Assembly (NCBI RefSeq): GCF_004761865.1
Contig: NZ_SJDM01000009.1
Span: 53,309-117,308 of the forward strand
Direction of reading: 5' to 3'
DNA length: 64,000 nt
Source of the DNA: Crenalkalicoccus roseus
GTDB lineage: Bacteria > Pseudomonadota > Alphaproteobacteria > Acetobacterales > Acetobacteraceae
Part shown: piece after piece, positions 17,410 through 25,802 of the stretch
Position numbering within the stretch: position 1 is the first letter of the stretch
How the letters are laid out: every line of letters starts with the position of its first letter
Notes under the pieces: model-generated
What the model was told of the DNA's origin: nothing
The model's input: the letters and a program-made list of their open reading frames with translations, nothing else
Databases searched by the model: none
Made by a program: the position numbers and the translations under genes

Positions 17410-18933
17410 ATGCAGATCGTCGCGGAGCTGCGGCGCTACGCCAAATCCGCCTGGCGGCATCGCTGGAAGGCGCTGGCGCTCGCCTGGGCGGTCTGCCTCC
17501 TCGGCTGGGCCGTGGTCTACACCCTGCCCGACCAGTACCGGGCGAGCGCCCGCCTCTACGCCGATGCCGATGTGGTCCTCGGCCAGGTGCTGCAGAACAT
17601 CGCCGTGGACAGCTCCCCCGCCGCCCAGGTGGAGCGGCTGCAGCGCACCCTGCTGAGCCGGCCCAACCTCGAGCGGGTGATCGCCCGCACCGACCTCGAC
17701 CAGCGGGTGGACAGCGTCGCCTCGCGCGAGGCGCTGCTGCAGAGCCTGGCCAAGGACATCCGCGTCACGCCGCAGACCCGCAACCTGTTCACCGTCAGCT
17801 ACGGCGACACCAACCCGACCCTGGCGCGGGACGTGGTGCAGACGGTGCTCGACCTCTTCATCGAGGCGGCGAGCGCGAGCGACCGCCAGCAGATGGAGAA
17901 CGCCCGCGCCTTCGTGAACCGGCAGATCGCCGCCTACGAGGCCCAGCTCCGCGAGGCCGAGCAGCGCCGCGCCGATTTCCGCGCCCGCTACATGGAGCTG
18001 CTGCCCGAAGGACCTTTCGGCCTGACCCGGCTCGAGCAGGCGCGCGAGCACCTGCGCCGGCTGCGCGGCGAGCTGCAGGACGCGCAGCACCGCCGCGAGC
18101 TGACCCGCCAGCAGCTCGAGGCGACGCCGGCCATGCTCGCCCCCGGGGCCGGCGGGGCGGGCGGCGAGAGCCGGCTCGCCGAGGCCGAGCGGGCGCTGCG
18201 CGATCTGCGGCTGCGCTACACCGACCAGCACCCGGACGTCATCGCCCTGCGCAACATGATCGCCGAGCTGCGCCGCACCGGCGGCGGGCGGGCGCCGGCC
18301 GGGGCGCGGCCCGCCGCCGCCCAGCCCAACCCGCTGCACGAGCAGCTCCGGCTGCGCCTGGTGGACGCCGACGCCGTCATCAACTCGCTCGAGCGGCAGA
18401 TCCGCGAGGTGGAGGAGGCGGTCGCGCGGCTCGAGCAGATGGCCCGCAGCGCGCCGCATGTGCAGGCGCAGTTCATGAACCTCGACCGCGACTACAACGT
18501 GCTGCGCCAGAACTACGAGGAGCTGCTGGCGCGTCGGGAATCGGTGCAACTCGCCGGCGCCGCCCGCACCGGGGCGGACCGGGTGCGGCTCGAGGTGGTG
18601 GATCCGCCGACCGTGCCGACTATCCCGACCGGCCCCAACCGCTTCCTGTTCGCCTCGATGGTGCTGGCGGCCGGCCTGGGCGCGGGAGCGGCGCTCGCCC
18701 TGCTGCTGGTGCAGCTCGACCGCGGCTTCTACACCCTCCACGACCTGCGCCGGCTCGGCCTGCCGGTGCTCGGCGCACTCTCCTCGACGCAGCCGGCGCG
18801 GCGCCAGGGTGTGGCCCTGGTCACCTTCGCCGGCGGGGTGGTGCTGCTGTTCGCCGCCTATGGCGCGGTGCTGGCGGAAGGCTCGACGCTGGCGGCAAAA
18901 CTGCCGCGGCTGGTGGCAAGGATGATCGCTTGA
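17410..18933 (+). CDS. XrtA system polysaccharide chain-length determinant (Wzc-type co-polymerase)
   Basis: The 507-residue protein has a Wzz domain. The first membrane helix is near residues 22-40 (ALALAWAVCLLGWAVVYTL). A long coiled-coil periplasmic region follows (~160-390, many Glu/Arg/Gln heptads). The second helix is near residues 413-435 after the VDPPTVPTIPTGPN motif, and an extra hydrophobic C-terminal segment follows. It controls glycan chain length with the cytoplasmic kinase encoded next, with which its stop codon overlaps (TTGA). No kinase domain is fused, as in other XrtA loci where BY-kinase and Wzz parts are split. Confidence 0.93.
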   Translation: MQIVAELRRYAKSAWRHRWKALALAWAVCLLGWAVVYTLPDQYRASARLYADADVVLGQVLQNIAVDSSPAAQVERLQRTLLSRPNLERVIARTDLDQRVDSVASREALLQSLAKDIRVTPQTRNLFTVSYGDTNPTLARDVVQTVLDLFIEAASASDRQQMENARAFVNRQIAAYEAQLREAEQRRADFRARYMELLPEGPFGLTRLEQAREHLRRLRGELQDAQHRRELTRQQLEATPAMLAPGAGGAGGESRLAEAERALRDLRLRYTDQHPDVIALRNMIAELRRTGGGRAPAGARPAAAQPNPLHEQLRLRLVDADAVINSLERQIREVEEAVARLEQMARSAPHVQAQFMNLDRDYNVLRQNYEELLARRESVQLAGAARTGADRVRLEVVDPPTVPTIPTGPNRFLFASMVLAAGLGAGAALALLLVQLDRGFYTLHDLRRLGLPVLGALSSTQPARRQGVALVTFAGGVVLLFAAYGAVLAEGSTLAAKLPRLVARMIA

Positions 18934-19853
18934 CCTACACGCCAACCCCCCGCCCGCACCTGGTCGAGCGGGCCGTCGAGGCGCTCGGCGGCACCGCCCT
19001 GCTCCGCCAGCCCAGCCACGGCGCGGCCGCGCCGGCGCCGCCCCCCCGCGCCCCCGCGCCGGCCGAGCCCGCCGCGGCCCCGCTCCCTCCTCCCTCCCCG
19101 GCGATCGGTTGGGAGGCGCTGCGGCGCGCCGGCCTTGCCATCGGCGAGCCGGAGGCGGCGCGCAGCCGGCTGTCGGAGGAGATCAACATCGTCCAGCAGC
19201 AGCTCCTGCTGGCGATGCGCAAGATCGAGCCCTCGGCGGAGCGCTGCGCGCGCGCGGTGCTGGTCACCAGCGCCCGCCCGGGCGAGGGTAAGACCTTCAC
19301 CGCTCTCAACCTCGCCGCCAGCCTCGCCGCCAGCAACGTCAGTCCTGTCGTGCTCGTGGACACCGACGGCAAGCGCGACTCGATAAGCGCGCAGCTCGGC
19401 CAGGCGGAGGCTCCGGGGCTGCGGCTGCTGGCGAGCCGGCGGGCCCCGCCGCCCGCCTCCCTGGTGCTGGCGACGGCGCGGCCAGGGCTGTTCTTCCTGC
19501 CCCACGGCGCGCCGGTGGAGGGCGAGCCGGCGGTGCCACCCGGCCCGATGGTGGCGGCGGCGATCCTCCGCCTCGCCGCGGCGCTGCCCGACCACATCCT
19601 GATCCTCGATTCGCCGCCCTGCCTTGCCACCAGCGAGCCGAACAGCCTGGCCGCCGTGGTCGGCCAGGTGCTGATGGTGGTGGAGGCCGAGCGCACCCAG
19701 CGCGACGAGGTGGAGGCGGCGCTCGACCTGGTGGATGCCTGCCCGAACCTGCAGCTCCTGCTCAACAGGATGCAGCTCAGCGCCAGCGACAGTTTCGGCG
19801 CGTATGGCGGCTACGACGCCTATGGCGCCCCCGCGCCCCGCCCCGGTGGCTGA
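18930..19853 (+). CDS. XrtA-associated tyrosine autokinase (BY-kinase)
   Basis: The start is TTG at 18930-18932, overlapping the previous stop, giving 307 residues. After a Pro/Ala-rich leader the ATPase has Walker A SARPGEGKTF, a Walker A' segment VVLVDTDGKRDS and Walker B ILILDSPP. The tail GAYGGYDAYG is Tyr-rich, as expected for the autophosphorylated cluster. Walker A' in most BY-kinases reads DxDLRxP; here it is DTDGKRDS, a noticeable departure. It is expected to phosphorylate itself and drive the Wzz-type protein's assembly cycle at the inner membrane. Confidence 0.9.
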   Translation: MTYTPTPRPHLVERAVEALGGTALLRQPSHGAAAPAPPPRAPAPAEPAAAPLPPPSPAIGWEALRRAGLAIGEPEAARSRLSEEINIVQQQLLLAMRKIEPSAERCARAVLVTSARPGEGKTFTALNLAASLAASNVSPVVLVDTDGKRDSISAQLGQAEAPGLRLLASRRAPPPASLVLATARPGLFFLPHGAPVEGEPAVPPGPMVAAAILRLAAALPDHILILDSPPCLATSEPNSLAAVVGQVLMVVEAERTQRDEVEAALDLVDACPNLQLLLNRMQLSASDSFGAYGGYDAYGAPAPRPGG

Positions 19854-19860
19854 GCCGCCG

Positions 19861-21531
19861 ATGCATGGCCGGCGGTGGGGGCGCCTCCTGGCCGGGATCT
19901 GGGCCGGGCTCGCCCTGGCCGCGCCGGCCGCCGCCCAGCCGCTCCTGCCGGAGGCGCCGGGCCCCTTCCGCGAGGGGCGCCTCGAAGGCGCGCGCGCCTC
20001 TCCGGTGCTGCCGGGCTATGAGGGCTTCGGCGATCTCGGCGGCCTCGGCCTGCCCTTCGGCGGCATTCCCCTCGCCACCGGGCGGACCGCCGCCGCGCCC
20101 GGCCCGGCTCCGGCCTGGAGCCTCACCCCGAGCATCGGCCTTGAGCTGCTGGCCACGGACAATGCGCGCGGCACCGTCCGCGACCGCCGCGCCGACTTCG
20201 TCACCACCCTCTCCCCCGCCCTGGATGCCCGGGCGGAGACGGCGCGGCTGACCGGGCGGCTCAGCTACGCCCCCCTGCTGCGCCACTACGCCGAGAGCGG
20301 GGAGGTCCGGCTGGACCACCGCTTCAGCGGGCAGGGGCTGGCGACGCTGGTGCAGGACCGGCTGTTCCTCGACCTGCGCGGCTATGGCGGCCTGCAGTCG
20401 CTCGGCGGCGGCTATCTGGCGCAGGACAACCTCGCCACCAACCGCCGCGACCTGGTCCAGACCGTCAACCTGCAGGCCTCGCCCTATCTGGTGCACCGGT
20501 TCGGCACCCTCGCCGTCGCGCAGCTCGGCTACAGCTACCAGTACTCCTCCGTCTCGGGCCGGCGCGCCTTCCTGCCCGGCAGCGCGCGGCCCTACTTCAC
20601 CGACCAGGAGACCAACGCCCACACCGGCTACGCGCTGATCCGCAGCGGCGAGGAGTTCGGGCGCCTGGTGCTGGAATCGCGCACCGTCGGCACCGTCTAC
20701 GAGGGCGACGGCGTGCTCGACGGCGCGCACCGGCTCTTCACCTCGGTGCAGGCGCTCTACGCGCTGACGCGGCAGGTCGCCCTGCTGGCGGAAGGCGGCT
20801 ACGAGGACCAGCACTATGGCGGCACGCGGCCGCTCGACATCCAGGGGCCGATCTGGTCGGTCGGCGTGCGCCTGACGCCGGGGCCGGACAGCATCCTCAT
20901 CCTGCGCTACGGCCGGCGCAACGGCTACGAATCCTTCTCCCTCGACGCCAGCGTCTATGTCGGCGTCCGCACCCGCGTCTTCGCCACCTATGCGGACCAG
21001 CTCGGCACCCCGGGGCAGCTCGCGGGGGATCTGCTGTCCGGCGCCAGCTTCGACGCCTACGGCAATCCGGTGAGCGGCCTGACGGGAGCGCCGCTCGCCG
21101 CGCCCTTCGGCAGCTCCCTGCTCGCCACCCAGTCCAGCCTGCAGCGGGTGAAGCGCGCCACCGCCGGGATCAGCCAGACCTGGCCGCGCGACACCATCAC
21201 CCTGTTCTCGAGCTACGAGGACCGCTCGCCCCTCACCTCCGAGCCCGGCACGGTCGGCTTCGCGCAGAAGGGCTACTTCGTCGGCCTGACCTGGGGGCGG
21301 GCGCTGACGCCGGTGCTGAACGGCTTCGCCTCCGTCCGCTACGGGCGCACGGAATCCCCGACCGCGCTCGGGACGTCCGACGTCTATGGCCTCAGCCTCG
21401 GCCTTTCGCAGGAGCTGGCGCCGGGCCTGTTCGGCAGCCTCCGCTACCTCTACGCGAACCGGGGCAGCGACTTCGATTCCGGCCGCGCCGTGCAGAACAC
21501 CGTCGTCCTCGCGCTGCGCAAATTCTTCTAG
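19861..21531 (+). CDS. outer-membrane beta-barrel protein, XrtA/PEP-CTERM system-associated
   Basis: The 556-residue protein has a Sec signal ending AAPAAAQP. The remainder has alternating hydrophobic/polar strands with many aromatic turns and ends VVLALRKFF, a typical outer-membrane terminal Phe. It matches the XrtA-locus family of putative outer-membrane porin-like proteins (TIGR03016 by recollection), which stand where a second outer-membrane secretion component is expected. It lies 7 bp after the kinase gene and 11 bp before the ATPase gene. It probably acts with the Wza-like lipoprotein in export. Confidence 0.88.
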   Translation: MHGRRWGRLLAGIWAGLALAAPAAAQPLLPEAPGPFREGRLEGARASPVLPGYEGFGDLGGLGLPFGGIPLATGRTAAAPGPAPAWSLTPSIGLELLATDNARGTVRDRRADFVTTLSPALDARAETARLTGRLSYAPLLRHYAESGEVRLDHRFSGQGLATLVQDRLFLDLRGYGGLQSLGGGYLAQDNLATNRRDLVQTVNLQASPYLVHRFGTLAVAQLGYSYQYSSVSGRRAFLPGSARPYFTDQETNAHTGYALIRSGEEFGRLVLESRTVGTVYEGDGVLDGAHRLFTSVQALYALTRQVALLAEGGYEDQHYGGTRPLDIQGPIWSVGVRLTPGPDSILILRYGRRNGYESFSLDASVYVGVRTRVFATYADQLGTPGQLAGDLLSGASFDAYGNPVSGLTGAPLAAPFGSSLLATQSSLQRVKRATAGISQTWPRDTITLFSSYEDRSPLTSEPGTVGFAQKGYFVGLTWGRALTPVLNGFASVRYGRTESPTALGTSDVYGLSLGLSQELAPGLFGSLRYLYANRGSDFDSGRAVQNTVVLALRKFF

Positions 21532-21542
21532 GGCGGGCAGCC

Positions 21543-22529
21543 ATGTACATCGACTATTTCGGCTTCCGCGAGCACCCCTTCCTGATGACGCCGGACGCGC
21601 GGCTGTTCTACGCCAGCTCCGTCCATTCCCGGGCGCATGCGCACCTGATGTACGGCCTCGCGCAGCAGGAGGGGTTCGTCGTCATCACCGGCGAGGTCGG
21701 CGCGGGGAAGACCACGCTGATCGAGCGGCTCTGCGCCGAGCTCGACCCGAACGGCTTCGCCGTGGCGCGGATCATGACCACCCAGGTCTCGGGCGACGAC
21801 CTGCTGCGCCTCGTCGCCGACAGCTTCGGCGCCCCGGCGGAGGGGGACAAGGCCACGGTGCTGCGCGGCATCATCGCCCGCCTGCGGGCGGCGGAGCGGC
21901 GCCACCTGCTGATCGTGGACGAGGCGCAGGCCCTGCCGATGCCGGCGCTCGAGGAGCTGCGCATGCTCTCCAACGTCACCGAGGGCAACCGGGCGCTGCT
22001 GCAGACCATCCTGATGGGCCAGCCGCAGCTCCGCCAGGTGATGGCGAGCCCGGACCTCGACCAGCTCCGCCAGCGCGTCCTCGCCTCCTTCCATCTCAGC
22101 GGCCTGTCGCGGGAGGAGACCCACGCCTATGTCGAGCACCGCCTGCGCGCCGTCGGCTGGAGCGGCACGCCGCGCTGGGAGGAACGGGCGCTCGACCTGG
22201 TGCACCACTATTCGGGCGGCATTCCGCGCCGCATCAACCGCCTCTGCTCCCGCCTGCTGCTCGGCTGCGCGCTCGAACGCGCCGCCGAGCTCACCGCGCC
22301 GATGGTCGAGGCGACGGCGCTCGAGCTGGAGGAGGATCTGGGCGGCGGCCCCGAGGCGCGCCGGGGCGCGGCCCCCGCCCGCGGCCATGTCGGGCGGGAG
22401 GCGGCGCTCCAGGAGACGCTCGAGGAGCTGACGCACCGCGTCGAGACGCTGGAACGCACCCTGGAGCGGCGCGAGCGGGTGTTCCGCCGGCTGATGGACC
22501 TCTTCGCCGAGATGGGGGGGCGCCGGTGA
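21543..22529 (+). CDS. XrtA/PEP-CTERM system-associated ATPase (ExeA/GspA-like)
   Basis: The 328-residue protein opens MYIDYFGFREHPF, the standard start of this family. It has Walker A GEVGAGKTTL (near residue 53), Walker B LLIVDEAQAL and a sensor region ending in SGGIPRRINRLC. The C-terminus is a Glu/Arg-rich probable coiled coil (from ~275). It lacks a peptidoglycan-binding domain, unlike ExeA. It is probably an AAA+ ATPase powering assembly of the envelope export machinery. Its last bases overlap the GTG of the deacetylase gene. Confidence 0.93.
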   Translation: MYIDYFGFREHPFLMTPDARLFYASSVHSRAHAHLMYGLAQQEGFVVITGEVGAGKTTLIERLCAELDPNGFAVARIMTTQVSGDDLLRLVADSFGAPAEGDKATVLRGIIARLRAAERRHLLIVDEAQALPMPALEELRMLSNVTEGNRALLQTILMGQPQLRQVMASPDLDQLRQRVLASFHLSGLSREETHAYVEHRLRAVGWSGTPRWEERALDLVHHYSGGIPRRINRLCSRLLLGCALERAAELTAPMVEATALELEEDLGGGPEARRGAAPARGHVGREAALQETLEELTHRVETLERTLERRERVFRRLMDLFAEMGGRR

Positions 22530-23386
22530 GCCTCCGCAACGCCATGACGGTGGACGTGGAGGACTGGTTCCAGGTCCAGGCCTTCGCCGGAGTCATCCCC
22601 CCGCAGGCCTGGGAGGGGAAGGAGCGGCGCGTGGTGGCGAGCACCGGGCACGTGCTCGACCTCTTCGCCGAGGCCGGGGTGCGCGCCACCTTCTTCACCC
22701 TGGGCTGGGTGGCCGAGCGCCACCCGGCGCTGATCCGCCGCATCCTCGCCGAAGGCCACGAGCTGGCAAGCCACGGCTATGGCCACGCCCCCGTCTTCCG
22801 CCTCGGCCCCGAGGGCTTCCGCCAGGACATCCGCCGCGCCAAGCAGGTGCTGGAGGATGCCGGCGGCGTCGCGGTCCTGGGCTATCGCGCGCCGACCTTC
22901 TCCATCAGCCCGCAGGCCACGCCCTGGGCGCATCGCATCCTGGCCGAGGAGGGGCACCGCTACAGCTCCTCCGTCTTCCCCGGCCGGCACGCCGCGCGCG
23001 GCGACGGGGCGGCGGCGCTGCTGCCCTGGCAGGCCGACGGGGTGCTGGAGGTGCCGATGACGGTGCTGCGCAGCCCGCTGCGCGACCTGCCGGTCTCCGG
23101 CGGCGGCTGGTTCCGCATGACCCCCTACGGCGCCTTCCGCGCCGGGCTGCGCCGGGTCAACGCCATGGGGCGGCGCGGCGTCTTCTACTTCCACCCCTGG
23201 GAGGTGGACCCCGACCAGCCGCGCGTCGCGGAGGCGCCGGCCCTAGCGAGGCTCCGCCACTACACCGGCCTGCGCCGCATGGCGCCGCGGCTGCGCGCGC
23301 TGCTGCGGGATTTCGCCTGGGGCCGCATGGACGAGGTCTTCGCCCCCGAGCTCGGCGCCACCGCGCCGCGCCGCATGGCCGCCTAG
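22526..23386 (+). CDS. XrtA system polysaccharide deacetylase
   Basis: The GTG at 22526-22528 overlaps the upstream stop codon and gives 286 residues. The NodB-type catalytic region starts at TVDVEDWF (Asp10/Asp13) and includes the metal-binding SHGYGH (near residues 82-87), the RAPTFSI motif and a C-terminal FYFHPWE. It should remove N-acetyl groups from the exopolysaccharide, probably in the periplasm or at the membrane. No signal peptide is visible, which is usual for this subfamily. Its position directly before the FemAB-like gene is conserved in XrtA loci. Confidence 0.93.
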   Translation: MSLRNAMTVDVEDWFQVQAFAGVIPPQAWEGKERRVVASTGHVLDLFAEAGVRATFFTLGWVAERHPALIRRILAEGHELASHGYGHAPVFRLGPEGFRQDIRRAKQVLEDAGGVAVLGYRAPTFSISPQATPWAHRILAEEGHRYSSSVFPGRHAARGDGAAALLPWQADGVLEVPMTVLRSPLRDLPVSGGGWFRMTPYGAFRAGLRRVNAMGRRGVFYFHPWEVDPDQPRVAEAPALARLRHYTGLRRMAPRLRALLRDFAWGRMDEVFAPELGATAPRRMAA

Positions 23387-23391
23387 GGCGC

Positions 23392-24438
23392 ATGGCGGTC
23401 AGGATCCGCATGCTGGACGCGGCGGCGGCACCCGCCTGGGACGCCTTCGTCCGGGCCACGCCGCAGGCCAGCTTCTTCCACCTCAGCCCCTGGGCGCGGG
23501 TGATCCGGGAGGCGTTCGGCCACCCCACCCACTACGCCTATGCCGAGCAGGACGGCGCCATCGTCGGCGTGCTGCCGCTCGCGCGCATGAGGACGCGGCT
23601 GTTCGGCGACAGCCTCGCCTCCACCCCCTTCTGCGTCTATGGCGGCACCGCCGCCGCCACGCCCGAGGCCGCGGCGGCGCTGGAGGCGCATGCGCTCGGC
23701 CTGCAGAAGCGCCTCGGCGCCCCCTGCCTGGAGTTCCGCCGCCTCGAGGCGGCCGATCCGGGCTGGCAGGAGCGACCGCCGCTCTACTACACCTTCCGCA
23801 AGCCGATCGTGCTGAGCGGCGACGACGCCCGGGACCTGCAGCGGAACATCCCGCGCAAGCAGCGCGCCGAGGTGCGCAAGGCGATCGAGCGCTTCCGCCT
23901 CACCTCCGTCTCCGACGGCGACACCGACCGGCTGCACCGCATCTACGCCGAGAGCGTGCGCAACCTCGGCTCCCCGGTCTTCCCGCGCCGCTACTTCCGC
24001 CTGCTGGCCGAGGCCTTCCCCGGCGCGCACGACGTCACGACGGTGCTGCACGAGGGCCGCCCGGTCGCGGCGGTGCTGAACTTCCACTTCCGCGACCAGG
24101 TGCTGCCCTATTACGGCGGCGGCACCCGCGCGGCGCGCGACCTCTCGGCCAACGATTTCATGTACTGGGAGGTGATGCGCCGGGCAGGGCGCGAGCGCGG
24201 CGCGACGCTGTTCGACTTCGGCCGCAGCAAGGCCGGCACCGGCGCCTTCGCCTTCAAGCGCAATTGGGGCTTCGAGCCGGAGCCGCTGCACTACTGCTAC
24301 CGCCTCGCCCCCGGCGCTCGCATTCCCGACAACAACCCCAACAACCCGAAATACCGGCTGTTCATCGCCGCCTGGAAGCGGCTGCCGCTGCCGGTCGCCA
24401 ACCTGCTCGGCCCGCCGCTGGTGCGCGGGCTCGGCTGA
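23392..24438 (+). CDS. FemAB-like protein, XrtA/PEP-CTERM system-associated
   Basis: The 348-residue GNAT-fold acyltransferase is related to FemAB aminoacyltransferases. The N-terminal AAAAPAWDAFVRATPQASFFHLSPWARVI and C-terminal FDFGRSKAGTGAFAFKRNWGFEPEPLHY motifs are characteristic of the XrtA-associated subfamily (TIGR03019 by recollection). It probably acylates or aminoacylates a polysaccharide or peptide precursor in the cytoplasm; the donor is unknown. It lies 5 bp after the deacetylase gene and 10 bp before the glycosyltransferase gene. Confidence 0.92.
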   Translation: MAVRIRMLDAAAAPAWDAFVRATPQASFFHLSPWARVIREAFGHPTHYAYAEQDGAIVGVLPLARMRTRLFGDSLASTPFCVYGGTAAATPEAAAALEAHALGLQKRLGAPCLEFRRLEAADPGWQERPPLYYTFRKPIVLSGDDARDLQRNIPRKQRAEVRKAIERFRLTSVSDGDTDRLHRIYAESVRNLGSPVFPRRYFRLLAEAFPGAHDVTTVLHEGRPVAAVLNFHFRDQVLPYYGGGTRAARDLSANDFMYWEVMRRAGRERGATLFDFGRSKAGTGAFAFKRNWGFEPEPLHYCYRLAPGARIPDNNPNNPKYRLFIAAWKRLPLPVANLLGPPLVRGLG

Positions 24439-24448
24439 GACGCGCGCC

Positions 24449-25687
24449 ATGCGCCGCCGCCTGCTCTTCCTCTGCCACCGCATCCCCTACCCGCCCGAGA
24501 AGGGCGAGAAGATCCGCGCTTGGCACATCCTCGACCACCTGGCGCGGCGGTGGGAGGTGGAACTCGGCTGCCTGGTGGACGACCGGGCCGATCTCGACCA
24601 CCTGCCGGCGCTGCGCGCGCGCTGCGCCGCCGTCGAGTGGCGCGCGGTGCCGGGCCGCGCCGGGGCGGCGCTGCGGGCGCTGCTGCGCCTCCGGCCCGGC
24701 CTGCCGCTGACGCTCGGCTGGTTCCACGACCCCGGCCTCGCCGCCTGGGCCGAGGCGGGGCTCGCCGCCGGGCGCTACGACGCGGTCTTCGCCTACTCCT
24801 CGGCCATGGCGCCCTATGCGATGGGCAGGGCGGCGCGCCGCCCGGGCCTGCGCCGCCTGCTCGACATGGTGGACGTGGATTCCGAGAAGTGGCGGGCCTA
24901 CGCCGCCGCCGCGCGGGCGCCGATGCGCCAGGTCTGGGCCCGTGAGGCGCGCACCCTGCTCGCCTTCGAGCGCCGCGCCGCCCTGGCCTTCGACCGCACC
25001 CTCCTCGTCTCGCGCGAGGAGGCGGCGCGCTTCGCCGCCCTCGCCCCGGACTGCGCCGCGCGCCTCGACTGGGTGGACAACGGCGTGGACCTCGCCCGCT
25101 TCGACCCGTCCCGTCCCCACCCCAACCCCTACCGCGGCGGGGCGCCGGCGATCGTCTTCACCGGCACCATGGATTACCGGCCGAATGTCGAGGCGGTGTG
25201 CTGGTTCGCCGCCGAGGTGATGCCGCGGCTGCGCGCCCGCGGCGGCGCGGCGCCGGAGTTCCACATCGTCGGCGCGCGGCCGGCGCCCGCGGTACGGGCG
25301 CTGGCGCGGCTGCCCGGCGTGCATGTCACCGGCGCGGTGCCAGATGTGCGCCCCTACCTCGCGCACGCCGCGGTCGCGGTCGCGCCGCTGCGCATCGCGC
25401 GCGGCATCCAGAACAAGGTGCTGGAGGCGATGGCGATGGCCCGGCCCGTCGTCGCCTCCCCCGAAGCCTTCGAGGGGGTGCGCGCCGTGGCGGGGCGGGA
25501 CCTGCTGGTGGCCGAAGGCGCGGCGCAGACGGCCGAGCGCGTCGCCGAGGTGCTGGAGGGCGCGCATCCCGCCCTCGGCAGGGCAGGTCGTGCCGCGGTG
25601 ATGGCCAGCCACGACTGGGCGGCGACGCTCCGGCGCCTGGACCCGCTGCTGGAGGGGGCGGCCGAAGCGGCGCCGGTGGCGGCATGA
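24449..25687 (+). CDS. GT4-type glycosyltransferase, PEP-CTERM/XrtA system-associated
   Basis: The 412-residue protein has a GT-B fold. The N-terminus RRRLLFLCHRIPYPPEKGEKIRAWHIL is diagnostic of the XrtA-locus glycosyltransferase family (TIGR03087 by recollection). The C-terminal half has VFTGTMDYRPN and the donor-binding region VAVAPLRIARGIQNKVLEAMAMARPVV. It should add one sugar to the lipid-linked repeat unit at the cytoplasmic membrane face. It is the last gene before xrtA, separated by 115 bp. Confidence 0.92.
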   Translation: MRRRLLFLCHRIPYPPEKGEKIRAWHILDHLARRWEVELGCLVDDRADLDHLPALRARCAAVEWRAVPGRAGAALRALLRLRPGLPLTLGWFHDPGLAAWAEAGLAAGRYDAVFAYSSAMAPYAMGRAARRPGLRRLLDMVDVDSEKWRAYAAAARAPMRQVWAREARTLLAFERRAALAFDRTLLVSREEAARFAALAPDCAARLDWVDNGVDLARFDPSRPHPNPYRGGAPAIVFTGTMDYRPNVEAVCWFAAEVMPRLRARGGAAPEFHIVGARPAPAVRALARLPGVHVTGAVPDVRPYLAHAAVAVAPLRIARGIQNKVLEAMAMARPVVASPEAFEGVRAVAGRDLLVAEGAAQTAERVAEVLEGAHPALGRAGRAAVMASHDWAATLRRLDPLLEGAAEAAPVAA

Positions 25688-25802
25688 GGGGGCCGGCGCC
25701 TTCGCTCATGGACGCGGGGATGCCCTCCCCTATCCTGCGCGATGGTTCCCGGCCGGACCGGGCGCCGGCATGTCCCGACGGCCCAGGAATGGGAGGAGCG
25801 GC

